Assembly (NCBI GenBank): GCA_002179805.1
Contig: NAVB01000461.1
Coordinates: 1-36,306 of the forward strand
Length of the DNA stretch: 36,306 nucleotides
Source of the DNA: Acanthamoeba lenticulata
Lineage: Eukaryota > Discosea > Longamoebia > Acanthamoebidae
Direction of reading: 5' to 3'
Part shown: positions 10,901-20,141 of the stretch, one piece after another
Layout of the letters: the number at the start of each line of letters is the position of its first letter
Position numbering within the stretch: the stretch's first letter is position 1
Position numbers and translations under genes: made by a program
Notes under the pieces: model-generated
Database searches by the model: none
The model's input: only the letters and a program-made list of their open reading frames with translations
What the model was told of the DNA's origin: nothing

Positions 10901-13900
10901 CCGAACCCCGAGCTTGCCAGCGCGGGCGGCGACGCGGAGGGTCTGGCTGCGTGCTTCGACCGCGTCGAGGTTGAGGAACCGCCGCTTGATGACGGCGGCG
11001 ATTCCGATGGCCATCTCTCGCGTCAAGACCCACCCGCGGATATGGGCGCACAGCAGGTACACAACCTTGATGCATGTGGCATCGTCTTTGATAGCCAGCA
11101 GCTTGGTGAAGAAGGTGGACGACAACAACTGCATGTTTTCGTCAGAAGCTGCGACATGGACAGAGAAGAGGGTCTTGGGGAGGGGGGCGGGGAGTGGCTC
11201 ACCTCGTTGATGCGTTGCCGCTGCTCGGTGGAAGCCAAGGGCGAGGAGGCGGTGAGGAGGGCGAGTTGATGGACCAGCGCCAGATAGTTGTTGGCTGCGT
11301 AGTGTCGCTCTCCCGTCTCCCACCCGATCACGCTGCTGAACGTCACCACCAACGACAGCCCTGTCGATCGTGGAAAGCATTTGTCAAGTCACAAGTTCCG
11401 AGTTTACAGATTTAAGAAATGGCGTTTGGTACCCTCTTCAAGCCAGGCCTCGGCCTCGCGCTCCTTGCCGCCGGCTTGGGTGCGAGTCAGCTGCGCGAGA
11501 CACGTCGAGGCGAAGCACGCCACGATCTCTTCTCTGTAGACGAGGAGGCCCGCCGAGCGCGTGAGCGGAGATGAGCTGTTGTCGTCGTCGACGAGAACGC
11601 GGTGCGGAAGCGCGTACCGTATGGTGTGGGAGACGCCCCACACAGTCTCGGTGAGCTTGGAATCGGTGCCGAGGCTCTTGACCAGCAACGACTGGTTGTC
11701 ATCCTGCACAAGCGGCCGCAATTATGGTTCATTGTTTCATCTGAAATAAATGAATTCTTGACACAACGCACCCGCGTGGTGAGCCGGTGGGCGTCGAAGA
11801 AGAGGATGAGGCGGGTGAGGAGGCACACAAGCTCCAAACGCTTATGCGTTTCTGCACCACAAAAAAGAAATCAGTGCAGGCTCGGGTGGAGGCGTGGGGG
11901 AGCAAAGGGCCTCACCAGGGATGAGCTTGATGGAAAGGATGAGCTTGCGGACGGTGCCAAAGAGTTGGTCCCACGGCAGGAGATGGAGCAGCGGAATGAT
12001 GTCCTGCAGGTCGGCCACAAGGCGCGTCAGCCACGCTCCACGACAACAACAGATTGTTGTTGGCGCCAAGTTGCGTACCTTGATGAGGTTGAACAAGCCC
12101 GAGGCGGTAAGCTGGCCGGTGAGCAGGTTGACGTATTCCTGGAACACGAACGCCGCGTCGTGGGTCAGGGTCCCGTTGAGGGCGCGCCAGAGCAGGACGG
12201 CGTACGGTGAGGACGGAGAGAAGCCAGGCGGTGGGGGCCAGCGTGTGGTATCGGGCGAGGAAGGTGATCGCGATGCCGACCTCGTAGATGAGGGTCGGGC
12301 TGCTGGCGCCGAAGAGGGGCAGCAGGTAGTTCTCCACGCACTCCTCGATCACCAGGTCGGGGCAGGTGGCGCCCTTGACCGGCGGCAGCAGCTTGGCCTC
12401 GGACTCGACCGTCAGCTGCGCGCCCCGAATGACGGCTTAGAGTGGTGGCCCACATGGCCATGGAGAAGAGGGAAGAGCAGGGCGAGGGGGGAGATGACGG
12501 CCGGCGTACAAGGGACACGAGGTAGACGAGCGGGAAGACGACGGGGCGGGCGAGGTCGTCGGACAGGTCTGTGAATAGCGTGAGGAGAAGGCGCAGCTTG
12601 GGCACCGTGCGCTTGGCTGCGCCCCCGGGACGACGTCAATGGGACAAACAGGTCAGGTCAGGGGCCCTGCGACCGCGGTGGCGGAGAGAGCGAGCAGCGT
12701 ACCGACGAGCCGGACCAGCGCCACGAGATCGCGCGCCTCGTAGTCCAGTTTGTGTGTGATGCCCGCCGCCTCGCGAAACAAGACCCCGAGCTGTTGTCAT
12801 CCCGCGTGGTGTGCGTGTGAGCCCATTTGGATGATGCACGCGGACGAGGATGAAGATGGGGACGCACGGCGGAGAAGGCGGTGGAGACGACAAAGTGGTT
12901 GTCGTCAAAGGTGCGGTCGGCAATGAAGCCCCACACTTCCTCTTGGAACGACGGTGCGTTGTAGTCGACCGCGAGCTTCACCCATTCAAGCCGGCATCAT
13001 CACCAAAGCAAAAGAAGAAGAAGAAGAAGAAGAAGCAAGCAAGCAAGAGGGAAGAGAGCTGTCAGCCCACTACCGATGGCCTTGAAGGAAGTGTGGGAGG
13101 GGAAGGCAAGACCTTGCGCAGCGAGCTGTGGTAGACGACGAGCTCGGCCAGAACAGAGGTGACGGTCTGGCGCACGGGCGACTCGAGGTGGGTCAAGCTG
13201 CTCTGAAAGTTGAGCGCGCCTGCTTGAATGTGTTTCTGCACGGTGGGCAACGCGAGCGGTAAGTGAGGCCGCCATGAAGTACTCTTCACGGAGCCAAAGA
13301 GCGGACGTACGGCAAGTAGCGAGGGAGGGACATGAGCAAGAGTCTTCAGAGCGGCGATACGCAGCTGCCAGTCCCTTGCTTCCAGGTCTTTCTCGATGGC
13401 GCTCATCACCACCGACCTTTGCCAAAGGTGCAAGTACAACGTAAGAGAAGGAGGAGGAGAGTCGAGAACAAAGCACTAGAGAGGGAGGCTATACCAGCTC
13501 TCGTGAGTGGAGGGGGCTCGGGCGGCCCGAACGGCCGTATAGGTTTGTTGCCGAAAGGCTGATGTGATGCCCCCTTTCCCATCGGTAACTGGAGCGTTTA
13601 ATCCGCACTACACATGGCGCCCGATAAAATGCGTTAATTGAGTGCATTGGACGTAAAATCGCCGAATAAAACAGTACAGATTAAAGTTTACTCACCTTAG
13701 GCGAGTGTAACCAGAGTTAAAAAAAAGGCGCAAGTAATGATATACAAAATAAAAAGGATTTTGGGGGGGGGGGGCAAGAGAAGAAGAATGAAGAGGGGCG
13801 CACGTTGCAAATCTGCGTGAAGTAGTGGGACACATCTTTGTTGGCCTCGGCCAAGAGAACGATGTGTTGAAGACCTAGGGCCTGCTTTTCTGAATTGTTT

Positions 13901-13950
13901 GACGCCAGTTCATCGGCGATGGGCAGCTGTTCTTCCTCCTCCGTCGCCAT
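7973..13950 (-). CDS. TPLATE: TPLATE subunit of the TSET/TPLATE adaptor complex
   Basis: Nineteen exons can be joined: 13950-13804, 13475-13311, 13235-13113, 12975-12868, 12790-12703, 12616-12510, 12415-12206, 12138-12079, 12003-11916, 11851-11772, 11703-11433, 11360-11203, 11128-10907, 10832-10115, 9989-9887, 9792-9585, 9460-9251, 9166-8834 and 8749-7973, for about 1391 residues. TPLATE is the beta-adaptin-like large subunit of TSET, an ancient endocytic adaptor. Diagnostic stretches, compared with plant TPLATE from memory: RPVVFPLVYLVSL, SPTLIYEVGIAI, LLVYREEIVACF followed by a helical solenoid, the CERCDYYLQRIAFVS helix, then an appendage with TPYVVPAHHLLL and VHEFHALW. A Lys/Ser-rich linker of about 150 residues (10600-10130) separates trunk and appendage. 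A 170-residue Ser/Ala/Pro tail follows the conserved end and replaces the plant acidic tail. The join at 12206/12138 is ambiguous (see findings). Confidence 0.85.
13476..13803 (-). other. Long first intron of TPLATE with an internal decoy donor
   Basis: This 328-base GT-AG intron is several times the local norm of 60-130 bases. It opens with a polypyrimidine and C-run tract, and contains AAG|GTGAGTAAAC near 13700, a near-perfect donor not used in the frame-consistent model. No acceptor precedes it to make a mini-exon. The flanking exons join in phase 0. Confidence 0.5.
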
Positions 13951-14298
13951 TCCCAGCCTTTCTCTTCGTTATTAACGTTTCCAGTACTGCTTCCTCTCAC
14001 TTTCTCCTGCGCTCGTCGCTTCTATATCCAATCCAATCCCTTCGCGCAGCACAACGACGGCTACCGACAAACCCGCCAAGAACACACGATTAATTAATAT
14101 ATATTATAGAACATTTTTTAAATCAAAGCTATTGGTGCGGGCCGATCCAAACAGCTAGCGCTGTTCATCTTCGCCACATCGAGGCGTGTACGGTACAAGA
14201 TCCTCCCTTGGCGAGCACTTCATCAAAGAAGGAGGAAAACGAGCTCAGCAAGCCCATATGACACACGCTGCACCGGCCTGCCGGCTTGTGCAGCTTGC
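13951..14298. other. Intergenic gap, TPLATE promoter region
   Basis: These 348 bases lie upstream of the TPLATE start and downstream of the ARF-like stop, both on the minus strand. An AT-rich core, TTAATTAATATATATTATAG at about 14089-14108, lies about 140-160 bases upstream of the TPLATE ATG and is the likeliest promoter element. No gene or RNA is seen. Confidence 0.45.
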
Positions 14299-15106
14299 TT
14301 ATTCCAGATTCTCAGCAAGCCAGTGAATGCCTGCGCGTGTAGAAGGTTTTGTGAGTAACAACATTCGTATTCTGTAAACAAGGCACATAGGTGAGGGCAA
14401 GATAATGGAAAGGCACCAGCCCAGAGGCCATCACCAGTCTTGGCGCATGTGCCTGCGGCAAAGAGAACAAGAAAGATATCTCAGACGGCGGTTCACAAGG
14501 AAGTAAAGAAGTAGCACAAGGAGAGAAGGTGCTCACCCTGAATGAACCACTTGCGATCACCGGCGAGCTGGCGTATTCGCAGTTCCTCAACTACTTGGAT
14601 GACGGGCGCGGCGCGGGTGATGTCCTGCTTATTGGCCAACACTAGCAGCACAGCGCCCTTCAGCTTTTCGTCGCGCAGTACCAGCTCCAGCTCACCTCGC
14701 GCCTCCTCAAACCGCTGTGTATCGTTTGAGTCCACCACCCATATGATGGCCTGGTCACGCCACCAAGTCTCATGATGAGTAGAAAGTGCCAGAACAAGAG
14801 GTTTGTGGTGGGGGGGGGCTGCACCTGACAACCAGAGAAGTAGTGCTGCCAGAGGTCTCGAATCCGATCTTGGCCACCGATGTCCATGATGCACATGTTT
14901 ATGTTGTCGGCTAAGGTGATGGTTTCGACGTTGAAGCCAATTGTTGGCACCACTCCTGCGGGCGCTTCGTTGCGTTTTAATTTACCTAAGATGGTCGATT
15001 TGCCTGCGCCATCGAGCCCAAGCATCGTAATAGTGTAGTTTTTCGTGTCGTCCTTACCACTGCTCGCGTCCGTGCTGTCCCATAGGCTTGAGAGGTTGAG
15101 GCCCAT
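14299..15106 (-). CDS. ARF/ARL-family small GTPase
   Basis: Four exons (15106-14825, 14750-14537, 14452-14417, 14330-14299) join in phase to give 187 residues, close to the family's usual 180. ARF-family GTPases recruit coats, tethers and lipid enzymes to membranes when GTP-bound. The start [11 protein letters not shown] has Gly2 and a small residue at position 6, matching N-myristoylation. The P-loop is GLDGAGKST, switch 1 is [10 protein letters not shown], switch 2 is [15 protein letters not shown], the base-recognition motif is ANKQD, and [10 protein letters not shown] supplies the second guanine contact. Two departures from canonical ARF1 are Gly for Ala in the P-loop and Met in place of the Trp before DxGGQ. 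The C-terminus IHWLAENLE ends short, with no extra basic tail. This is a divergent ARF or ARL1-like paralogue; the exact class needs a tree. Confidence 0.9.
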
Positions 15107-15366
15107 CTCTTTTTGTAGCCTCCTTCGATGTGTTCTCGCAACCCTTCACCGCAAGTTTTTATTTCTTTGCTTTTTTCCGTACCATTTTCTTGTCTTGCCG
15201 ACGTCGGCAGCCACGTCGGCTTCGCCCTCTTGGAGCATGAATGAACAGGACAACCCAAGCCAAGTGGTCCCATAAGCTAATAAGCTGATAGACTCAAGGC
15301 AACAAAAGTGATGTACGAGTCTATGCCTCTTGTCCCACAGTCAGTTACACGCAAGACTGGTTGTTA

Positions 15367-16046
15367 TTACTCGCTCTTGTTGTGCTCGTCATCCTCCCAG
15401 CGCGCCACCAGAACGGGGCAGGGCGAGTGCTTGACCACGTAATCGCTCACAGAGCCGAGGAGCAGCCGCGACAGCGTCCCAAGACCTGGTGGTAAGGGGC
15501 AGTGGCTTAGCTGAGCCTGCGTCCGATAGAGCGAAGAAGGTGGAGCGTACCTCGCGAGCCAACGACGATGATATCAATCTTCTCCTTCTTGGCTGTCTCG
15601 ACGATCGCATCACGAGAGTTGCCCATGACCACAATCCCTCGTGCCGCCACCTAAATGCTTGGTAAGCCCTTTGCCTTGAGGAGCAACAAGGCACGCAAGG
15701 CAAAGCAGTAGCACAGGCAGCGTACCCCGCTCTTGGCGCAATGCTCCACAGAGTGCTTGAGAACAGCTTGAGCGTTCGACTTGAGCTCCGTGTTGGCCTT
15801 GTTGAGTGTTTCACCTGAGTTGACAACAACTTCTCAGCACGGGAGCGAGGAAGGAAAAGATAAAGTAAACAGGCCGGTACCAGCAATAAGAACCGCCTCT
15901 TCGTCGAGCAAGTCGCTTGCTTGGTATTCTTCAGCTGCCGTCAGCAGAACGACCTCGTCTTCCTCGCGACCCTTGACCAGGCTACACGCCAGATCAATTG
16001 CCTTGCGAGCGTGCTCTGAACCGTCAACAGCAACCAAGTACTTCAT
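15367..16046 (-). CDS. Universal stress protein (UspA family), ATP-binding type
   Basis: Four exons (16046-15881, 15814-15726, 15650-15551, 15485-15367) join in phase to give 157 residues, the normal single-domain length. The start MKYLVAVDGSEHARKAI is the typical first strand and helix. The C-terminal half carries IIVVGSRGLGTLSRLLLGSV followed by SDYVVKHSPCPVLVA. This fits the G-x2-G-x9-G-S/T nucleotide-binding signature of ATP-binding Usp proteins. Members help cells survive nutrient, oxidative or hypoxic stress, though the molecular action is usually unclear. The gene is divergent from the PARG-like gene with 205 bases between start codons, so the two may share regulation; that is an inference. 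Confidence 0.92.
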
Positions 16047-16251
16047 AGGGTTATGTGTGTTTTGAGTGCGCAGAAGTTGTGTGGAGCTTGTGGGCTTGGC
16101 GGCCGGCAAGGTCAAGGTAAACACGAGCTGTGCATGAGAATTCCATTATTTTTAGACGAAAAATGCGCCACTTATCAATTTGAGAAACAGAGCAGGAAAA
16201 ACAGTCTTTGCTGAACGGGAAGCGGAATCAAAATCTTGTCAATTTGCCGAG
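16047..16251. promoter_or_regulatory. Bidirectional promoter region (USP / PARG-like)
   Basis: A 205-base divergent region. It contains an AT-rich block around 16142-16165 (TTCCATTATTTTTAGACGAA) and the 12-base string GCAGGAAAAACA at 16192-16203, about 50 bases before the PARG-like ATG. The same string, in the same orientation, lies about 60 bases before the ATG of the lysine-rich gene. Confidence 0.45.
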
Positions 16252-18410
16252 ATGGAAAAGGAGGGATCACCACGTGCGAATGGCACTAGTGCAGGGTCGA
16301 AGGAAACCCCGGCCCCTACTTCGCCCAAAGATGTGCACAAGGACGATTTATTATACAAAAACGTAATGGACAGCAAACAAGTCGCCAAGTTGCTCAACAA
16401 GCCATTCGACGCCGCCCTGTGGCGCAAGTGGTTTGGCGTTTATGCAGAAGCGCGCGATAAGGAGGCACAACGAGCAATGAGGTACGTCTTCTCTCAGGCT
16501 TCGGCATATCGATTATAACGTGACCGGTTCCGCTTATTGACGCCTGGGCAGGCTTGTGGTGCAAGAGGGCACGATCGCGGCATGTAACAAGAACGCATAC
16601 ACGCTGGCTGACGAGAAGATAAAAATCACTTCAAAGGAAGAACTCTCTAAGCAGGTTTGTTTTTCTCTTCATGACCGCGAACGGCCCGGTGTTAGGTTCA
16701 TGCTCTTGCGTGCAGGTGCGCAGTTGCTGCATGTACGACTACAAGTCACAGTTTGAGTTCAACTTCCCCGCCACGTATGGAGAGACTACAATCGAGGTCA
16801 TCGAGTCGGACTGTCTCGAGGCGGCACTCCACCTTAAGCGTCAGCGCGGTGCTGTCTCCTCTCTCCCTCTTTCTTTGTGTTTTCCGATCAAGTTCTCACC
16901 GGGTGCATTTGACGTCTCCTCCAGGCCTCAACCCAGCTGTGTTGAACATGGCATCGCACAAGCGGCCAGGCGGAGGCTACAAAAATGGGTCGGGAGCACA
17001 AGAAGGTGCACGAGTGGTCGTGCCGCTGCGCTTGCGCCTCACCTCTGACTTTCTCCGTTTGCTAATGACGGCGATTCTTGGTTGACCTTGCTGCAACAGA
17101 GAACCTCTTTCGACGAAGCAACTACTTCCAGTTTCTCGAGGACCCTCAGAAGATCGACAAGAAGCGCAAGTGGAAGTATCCCCTGCCCGAGTTTGGTGGC
17201 GTCTACGCGCCCAAGGTGCCGTCCTCCTTTCTGCATGTGGCGTATCTGCCGCTCACATCGTGGAACGTCCTCTTCGTTGGTTAAAGGTGACAATTTTTCG
17301 AGAGTCAGAGGACAAGGGCTACGCCTTCATGAAGACGCCCGAAGTTATCGACTTCATTGCTGTGGCGGCCTACGCCCGACCACAACTCATTGGGGAAACG
17401 AAGAAGGTACACTTCATGAAGGCGCAGCCTTGCCCTGCCCGTCTCTTGGGAGAGTGTTTAGCTAAAGAGATGAACTCTTTTTTGTTCTGCATGTAGAACC
17501 TGACGAAGAAGGGCCGGCGAAGCACACAAGAAAGTAGTGGTGGTAAGAAGAAGGAGTACATTCGGCTGCTGTTGGCGCCCAAGTTTGCGGACAAGACAAA
17601 GAGGAAGATTCGGACTATCCTGGCGATTGGTCTTGAGAACGGCCATGACAGCCTCGTGCTTAGTGCGTTTGGTTGTGGCGCTTTTGGTACTTTCTCACAA
17701 CCCCCAAAAGTCCCTCGTCCTCAACGTTTTCATCTTTTTTTCTTGGACAGCCAACCCTCCGGCCCACATCGCGCAGCTCTTCAAAGAGGTTATCACGCAG
17801 GAGTTCAATGGCTGCTACAAACACATCACCTTTGCCATCTATGGTATGTGCATGCTCAACTACTCGCTACACCAAGTTGTTCCATCATGGTTTTTCTGAC
17901 GAGCGGAGTGTATTACCAGACGACCACAATGCGTGGAACAAGCACAACCCTGATGGCAACCTGCTCCCCTTCCAGAAGGTCTTTGGAACCGTGCCTCCAG
18001 CACCACGAGGAACACAGAAGAGCCGCATCATGTCTTCTGGTAGGCCCGCTCTCTGCTCTTTTCTCCTCCTTGCATGGCCTCATGACGGCATACAACAACC
18101 AGGCGATGAAGCAGATGATGAAAACAGCACGGACACCTGTACAGGCAGTGAGAGGTACTTGTTTGAACAACGTCGAGACTGCTCATTGATTGGCGCTGAT
18201 GTGCATGTTGGACGATCGAAAAACAGTGACAGCAATCCGGCGAGTCTACACAAGAACGTGATTGTGCGAACAGGCGAGGACGTGGTGCAGGAAGAGGAAG
18301 AAGAGGATGGCATTGTCACCGACAACGAGACCGACGAGAGCCGGGCCAGGCGACGACCCCCGCTTAAACAGCCAAGCGAAGACGAATTGGACGCCAGCGC
18401 CACTAGTTGA
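16252..18410 (+). CDS. Microbial-type poly(ADP-ribose) glycohydrolase (TIGR02452/DUF2263-like macrodomain)
   Basis: Ten exons (16252-16481, 16552-16654, 16716-16848, 16925-17005, 17100-17215, 17287-17406, 17497-17686, 17751-17843, 17920-18039, 18103-18410) give 497 residues. The catalytic signature of this macrodomain-fold family, GGG-x(6-8)-QEE, is seen as PGGGYKNGSGAQEEN at about residues 170-184. The intron at 17006-17099 splits the second catalytic-loop Glu codon. Family features also include VLNMASHKRPGGG and ILAIGLENGHDSLVLSAFGCGAF before the last macrodomain helices. The enzyme hydrolyses ribose-ribose bonds of poly(ADP-ribose) chains. An N-terminal 110-residue region precedes the macrodomain, and an acidic, low-complexity C-terminal tail of about 100 residues follows it (EEEEEDG, then RRRPPLKQPS). 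The tail looks disordered. Bacterial homologues are usually 250-300 residues. Confidence 0.85.
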
Positions 18411-18545
18411 GCTCAATCAAGCTCGTTCTTCTGTACAGCGGTAGAAACAGTGAAGAAACTCCCTCCCCACTCGCTCGCGACTCATCCACTCTTCTGCAGA
18501 AGAGAAGAGAAAGGGCAGGACACATGGAAGGAAGCGAGAGAGCAC

Positions 18546-18551
18546 AAAAAA
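18546..18551 (-). terminator. RNA polymerase III T-run terminator of the 5S gene
   Basis: On the minus strand, six Ts follow the 5S 3' end after a short CTTC-type spacer. A run of four or more Ts is the standard Pol III terminator, and the position right after the RNA supports this being a transcribed gene or a recent copy of one. Confidence 0.75.
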
Positions 18552-18556
18552 GAGAA

Positions 18557-18664
18557 GGATACGACACGGTGGATTCCCGGCGACCAGTACTAACACCGCC
18601 TGGCGCAGCTTAACTTCGCTGTTCGGATGGGAAGCGGTGCTTTCTGCGCAGTATGGCCGTATCC
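18557..18664 (-). rRNA. 5S ribosomal RNA, shortened variant (108 nt)
   Basis: Read on the minus strand, the sequence begins GGATACGGCCATACTGCGCA and ends CACCGTGTCGTATCC, so the two ends pair to form helix I. Loop A/helix II (CACCGCTTCCCATCCGAACA) and the box A region (AAGTTAAGCTGCGCC at about 18602-18616) are intact. The usual eukaryotic 5S is about 119-120 nt. Here GTTAGTACTG runs straight into GTCGCCGGGAATCC near 18578-18586, so roughly 10-12 bases of helix IV, loop D and box C appear missing. It matches my recollection of Acanthamoeba 5S elsewhere. It may be a pseudogene or a variant copy. Confidence 0.85.
18602..18616 (-). promoter_or_regulatory. Box A of the 5S internal control region
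   Basis: AAGTTAAGCTGCGCC corresponds to the box A part of the type 1 Pol III internal promoter bound by TFIIIA. It is complete here, whereas the box C part downstream is disrupted by the shortening. Confidence 0.6.
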
Positions 18665-18729
18665 GTCAGCCGATGGTATGCACAGCAACCGTAAAGCGAA
18701 CGAGAGCAAGGTAATCATCTGGATTCTTG

Positions 18730-19676
18730 TTAGAGGGGACATTGAGGTTCGTCATGCTCGGTGCCGAATGACAGGTCCTTCCAGTCTTCCAGAGTGGCCA
18801 GCAGCTCCTCAAACTTGGCCTTGAGCCTGTGGTAGGCGTCGGTGCCCAGGGCGAGGCGCAGAGGGAGCGCCGGACGTCCAGCAGCAGAGCCTGAGCGGGT
18901 GAGCACGTCGACGATGCGCTGGGCGCCCTTGGCCGTGTCGCCTGGGTGCTTGCCGTCACAGCTGTGGAGGAAGGCCAGGTTAGCCCCGGCGGTCTGGTCG
19001 TAGTCGGCGATGTGGCGGGCCACGGAGAGGGCATTGCTCTTGATGATGGGCGTCCGGAAGTAGCCCGGCTCGATGATGGTGACGGCGATCCCCAGCGGTG
19101 CCAGCTCGTGGTACAGCGCCTCCCCGATGGCCTCGAGCGCGAACTTGGTCGAGGCGTAGAGGCCGGAACCGGCAAAGGCCAAGTGGCCCGCCACGCTCCC
19201 GATGAGCGCAATGGTGCCCGAACCGCGAGCACGCATGTGAGGCAGGAAGGCGCGAGTGACGTTGAGCAGGCCAAACACATTCGTGTCGTACTGGGCCTGA
19301 GTCTCCTCAGGGCTGTGGCCAAGCGCGATGATGTAAGGTCAATGCAAGAAGGGCAGAGGTGATATGAACGGTACCTGGCGGCCTCTATGGCGCCCTGCAG
19401 AAAGATGCCCGCGTTGTTGACCAAGATGTCGACCCGGCCATAAACCTTCAAGGCCTCTTGAGCTAAGGCCTCAAGTTCTGGTAGTGGTTGTGTCACGTCC
19501 AACTTCATCGTGTGTGCGCCGGCTTCAGCCAGGTCTGCTAGCTTGGCCGGAGAGCGAGCGGTTGCGACGACTCTGTCCCCGCGCCTCAACGCAGCGAGCA
19601 CGAGCTCCCGGCCAAAGCCGGTCGAACAGCCGGTGATCAGCCACACGTTGCAGCTCTGGCTTTCACTTGCCATCAT
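18730..19676 (-). CDS. Classical short-chain dehydrogenase/reductase (SDR)
   Basis: Two exons (19676-19375 and 19312-18730) join in phase 2 to give 294 residues. The Rossmann cofactor motif is ITGCSTGFGREL (TGxxxGxG), with an Arg-containing ATARSPAKL after strand 2 that suggests NADP preference. NNAG is present in ILVNNAGIF, the catalytic Ser is in LIGSVAGH, and the catalytic pair is YASTK. After it comes IEPGYFRTP, the usual PG motif. The pattern matches the 17beta-hydroxysteroid-dehydrogenase-like group common in bacteria and protists, but the substrate cannot be read from sequence. No signal peptide or membrane span is seen, so it is probably cytosolic. Its start is divergent from the KUP gene. 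The 5S copy lies just beyond its 3' end on the same strand. Confidence 0.92.
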
Positions 19677-20141
19677 GATGTACCTGCGTTAAGTGTATGC
19701 TTCCCAACACCAGACCAGCCCTTTTAATGCTCGCGAAAGCGGCGGACCAGGGCAGCACTGACCAACCGCAACAAAATCGGGCTATTCCCGCTTGCCCGAC
19801 AGGTCACAACTCATGCCACCAAGAGTGCCCTCTCTACAGAGAGAAACGGGGAAAGAGTACACCAATTAAACGCACCTGTGCCGTAAACTCCGTCCGCTGG
19901 CAAAGCGGAGTGGTGCTCTCGTTCAGGATGATCATTGGACGATTAATGGAAATCGGACAGATTGAAAATTCAAGGATAGCGGAACAGCCAACCAAAACAC
20001 TGCGCCTTTTGGAACCGGATCCGCTTGTGATGGTAGGGCCTGGCACAACCAACCAGAGCAATAGGCCAGAAAGCCGTGCTGCAGGAGAGGCAAGGGTAAA
20101 AGCACTTGCGCTCGTTCTGTCAAGCACCACTTCCTACTGCC
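19677..20141. other. Divergent intergenic region (SDR / KUP), no gene seen
   Basis: This 465-base gap holds the promoters of both flanking genes. It has one overlapping long open frame on plus (from 19697) that continues into the KUP first intron. Its translation is of mixed composition with no recognisable feature, so I treat it as chance. A patch of CTTTTAATGC near 19720 is the only TATA-like string. Confidence 0.45.
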
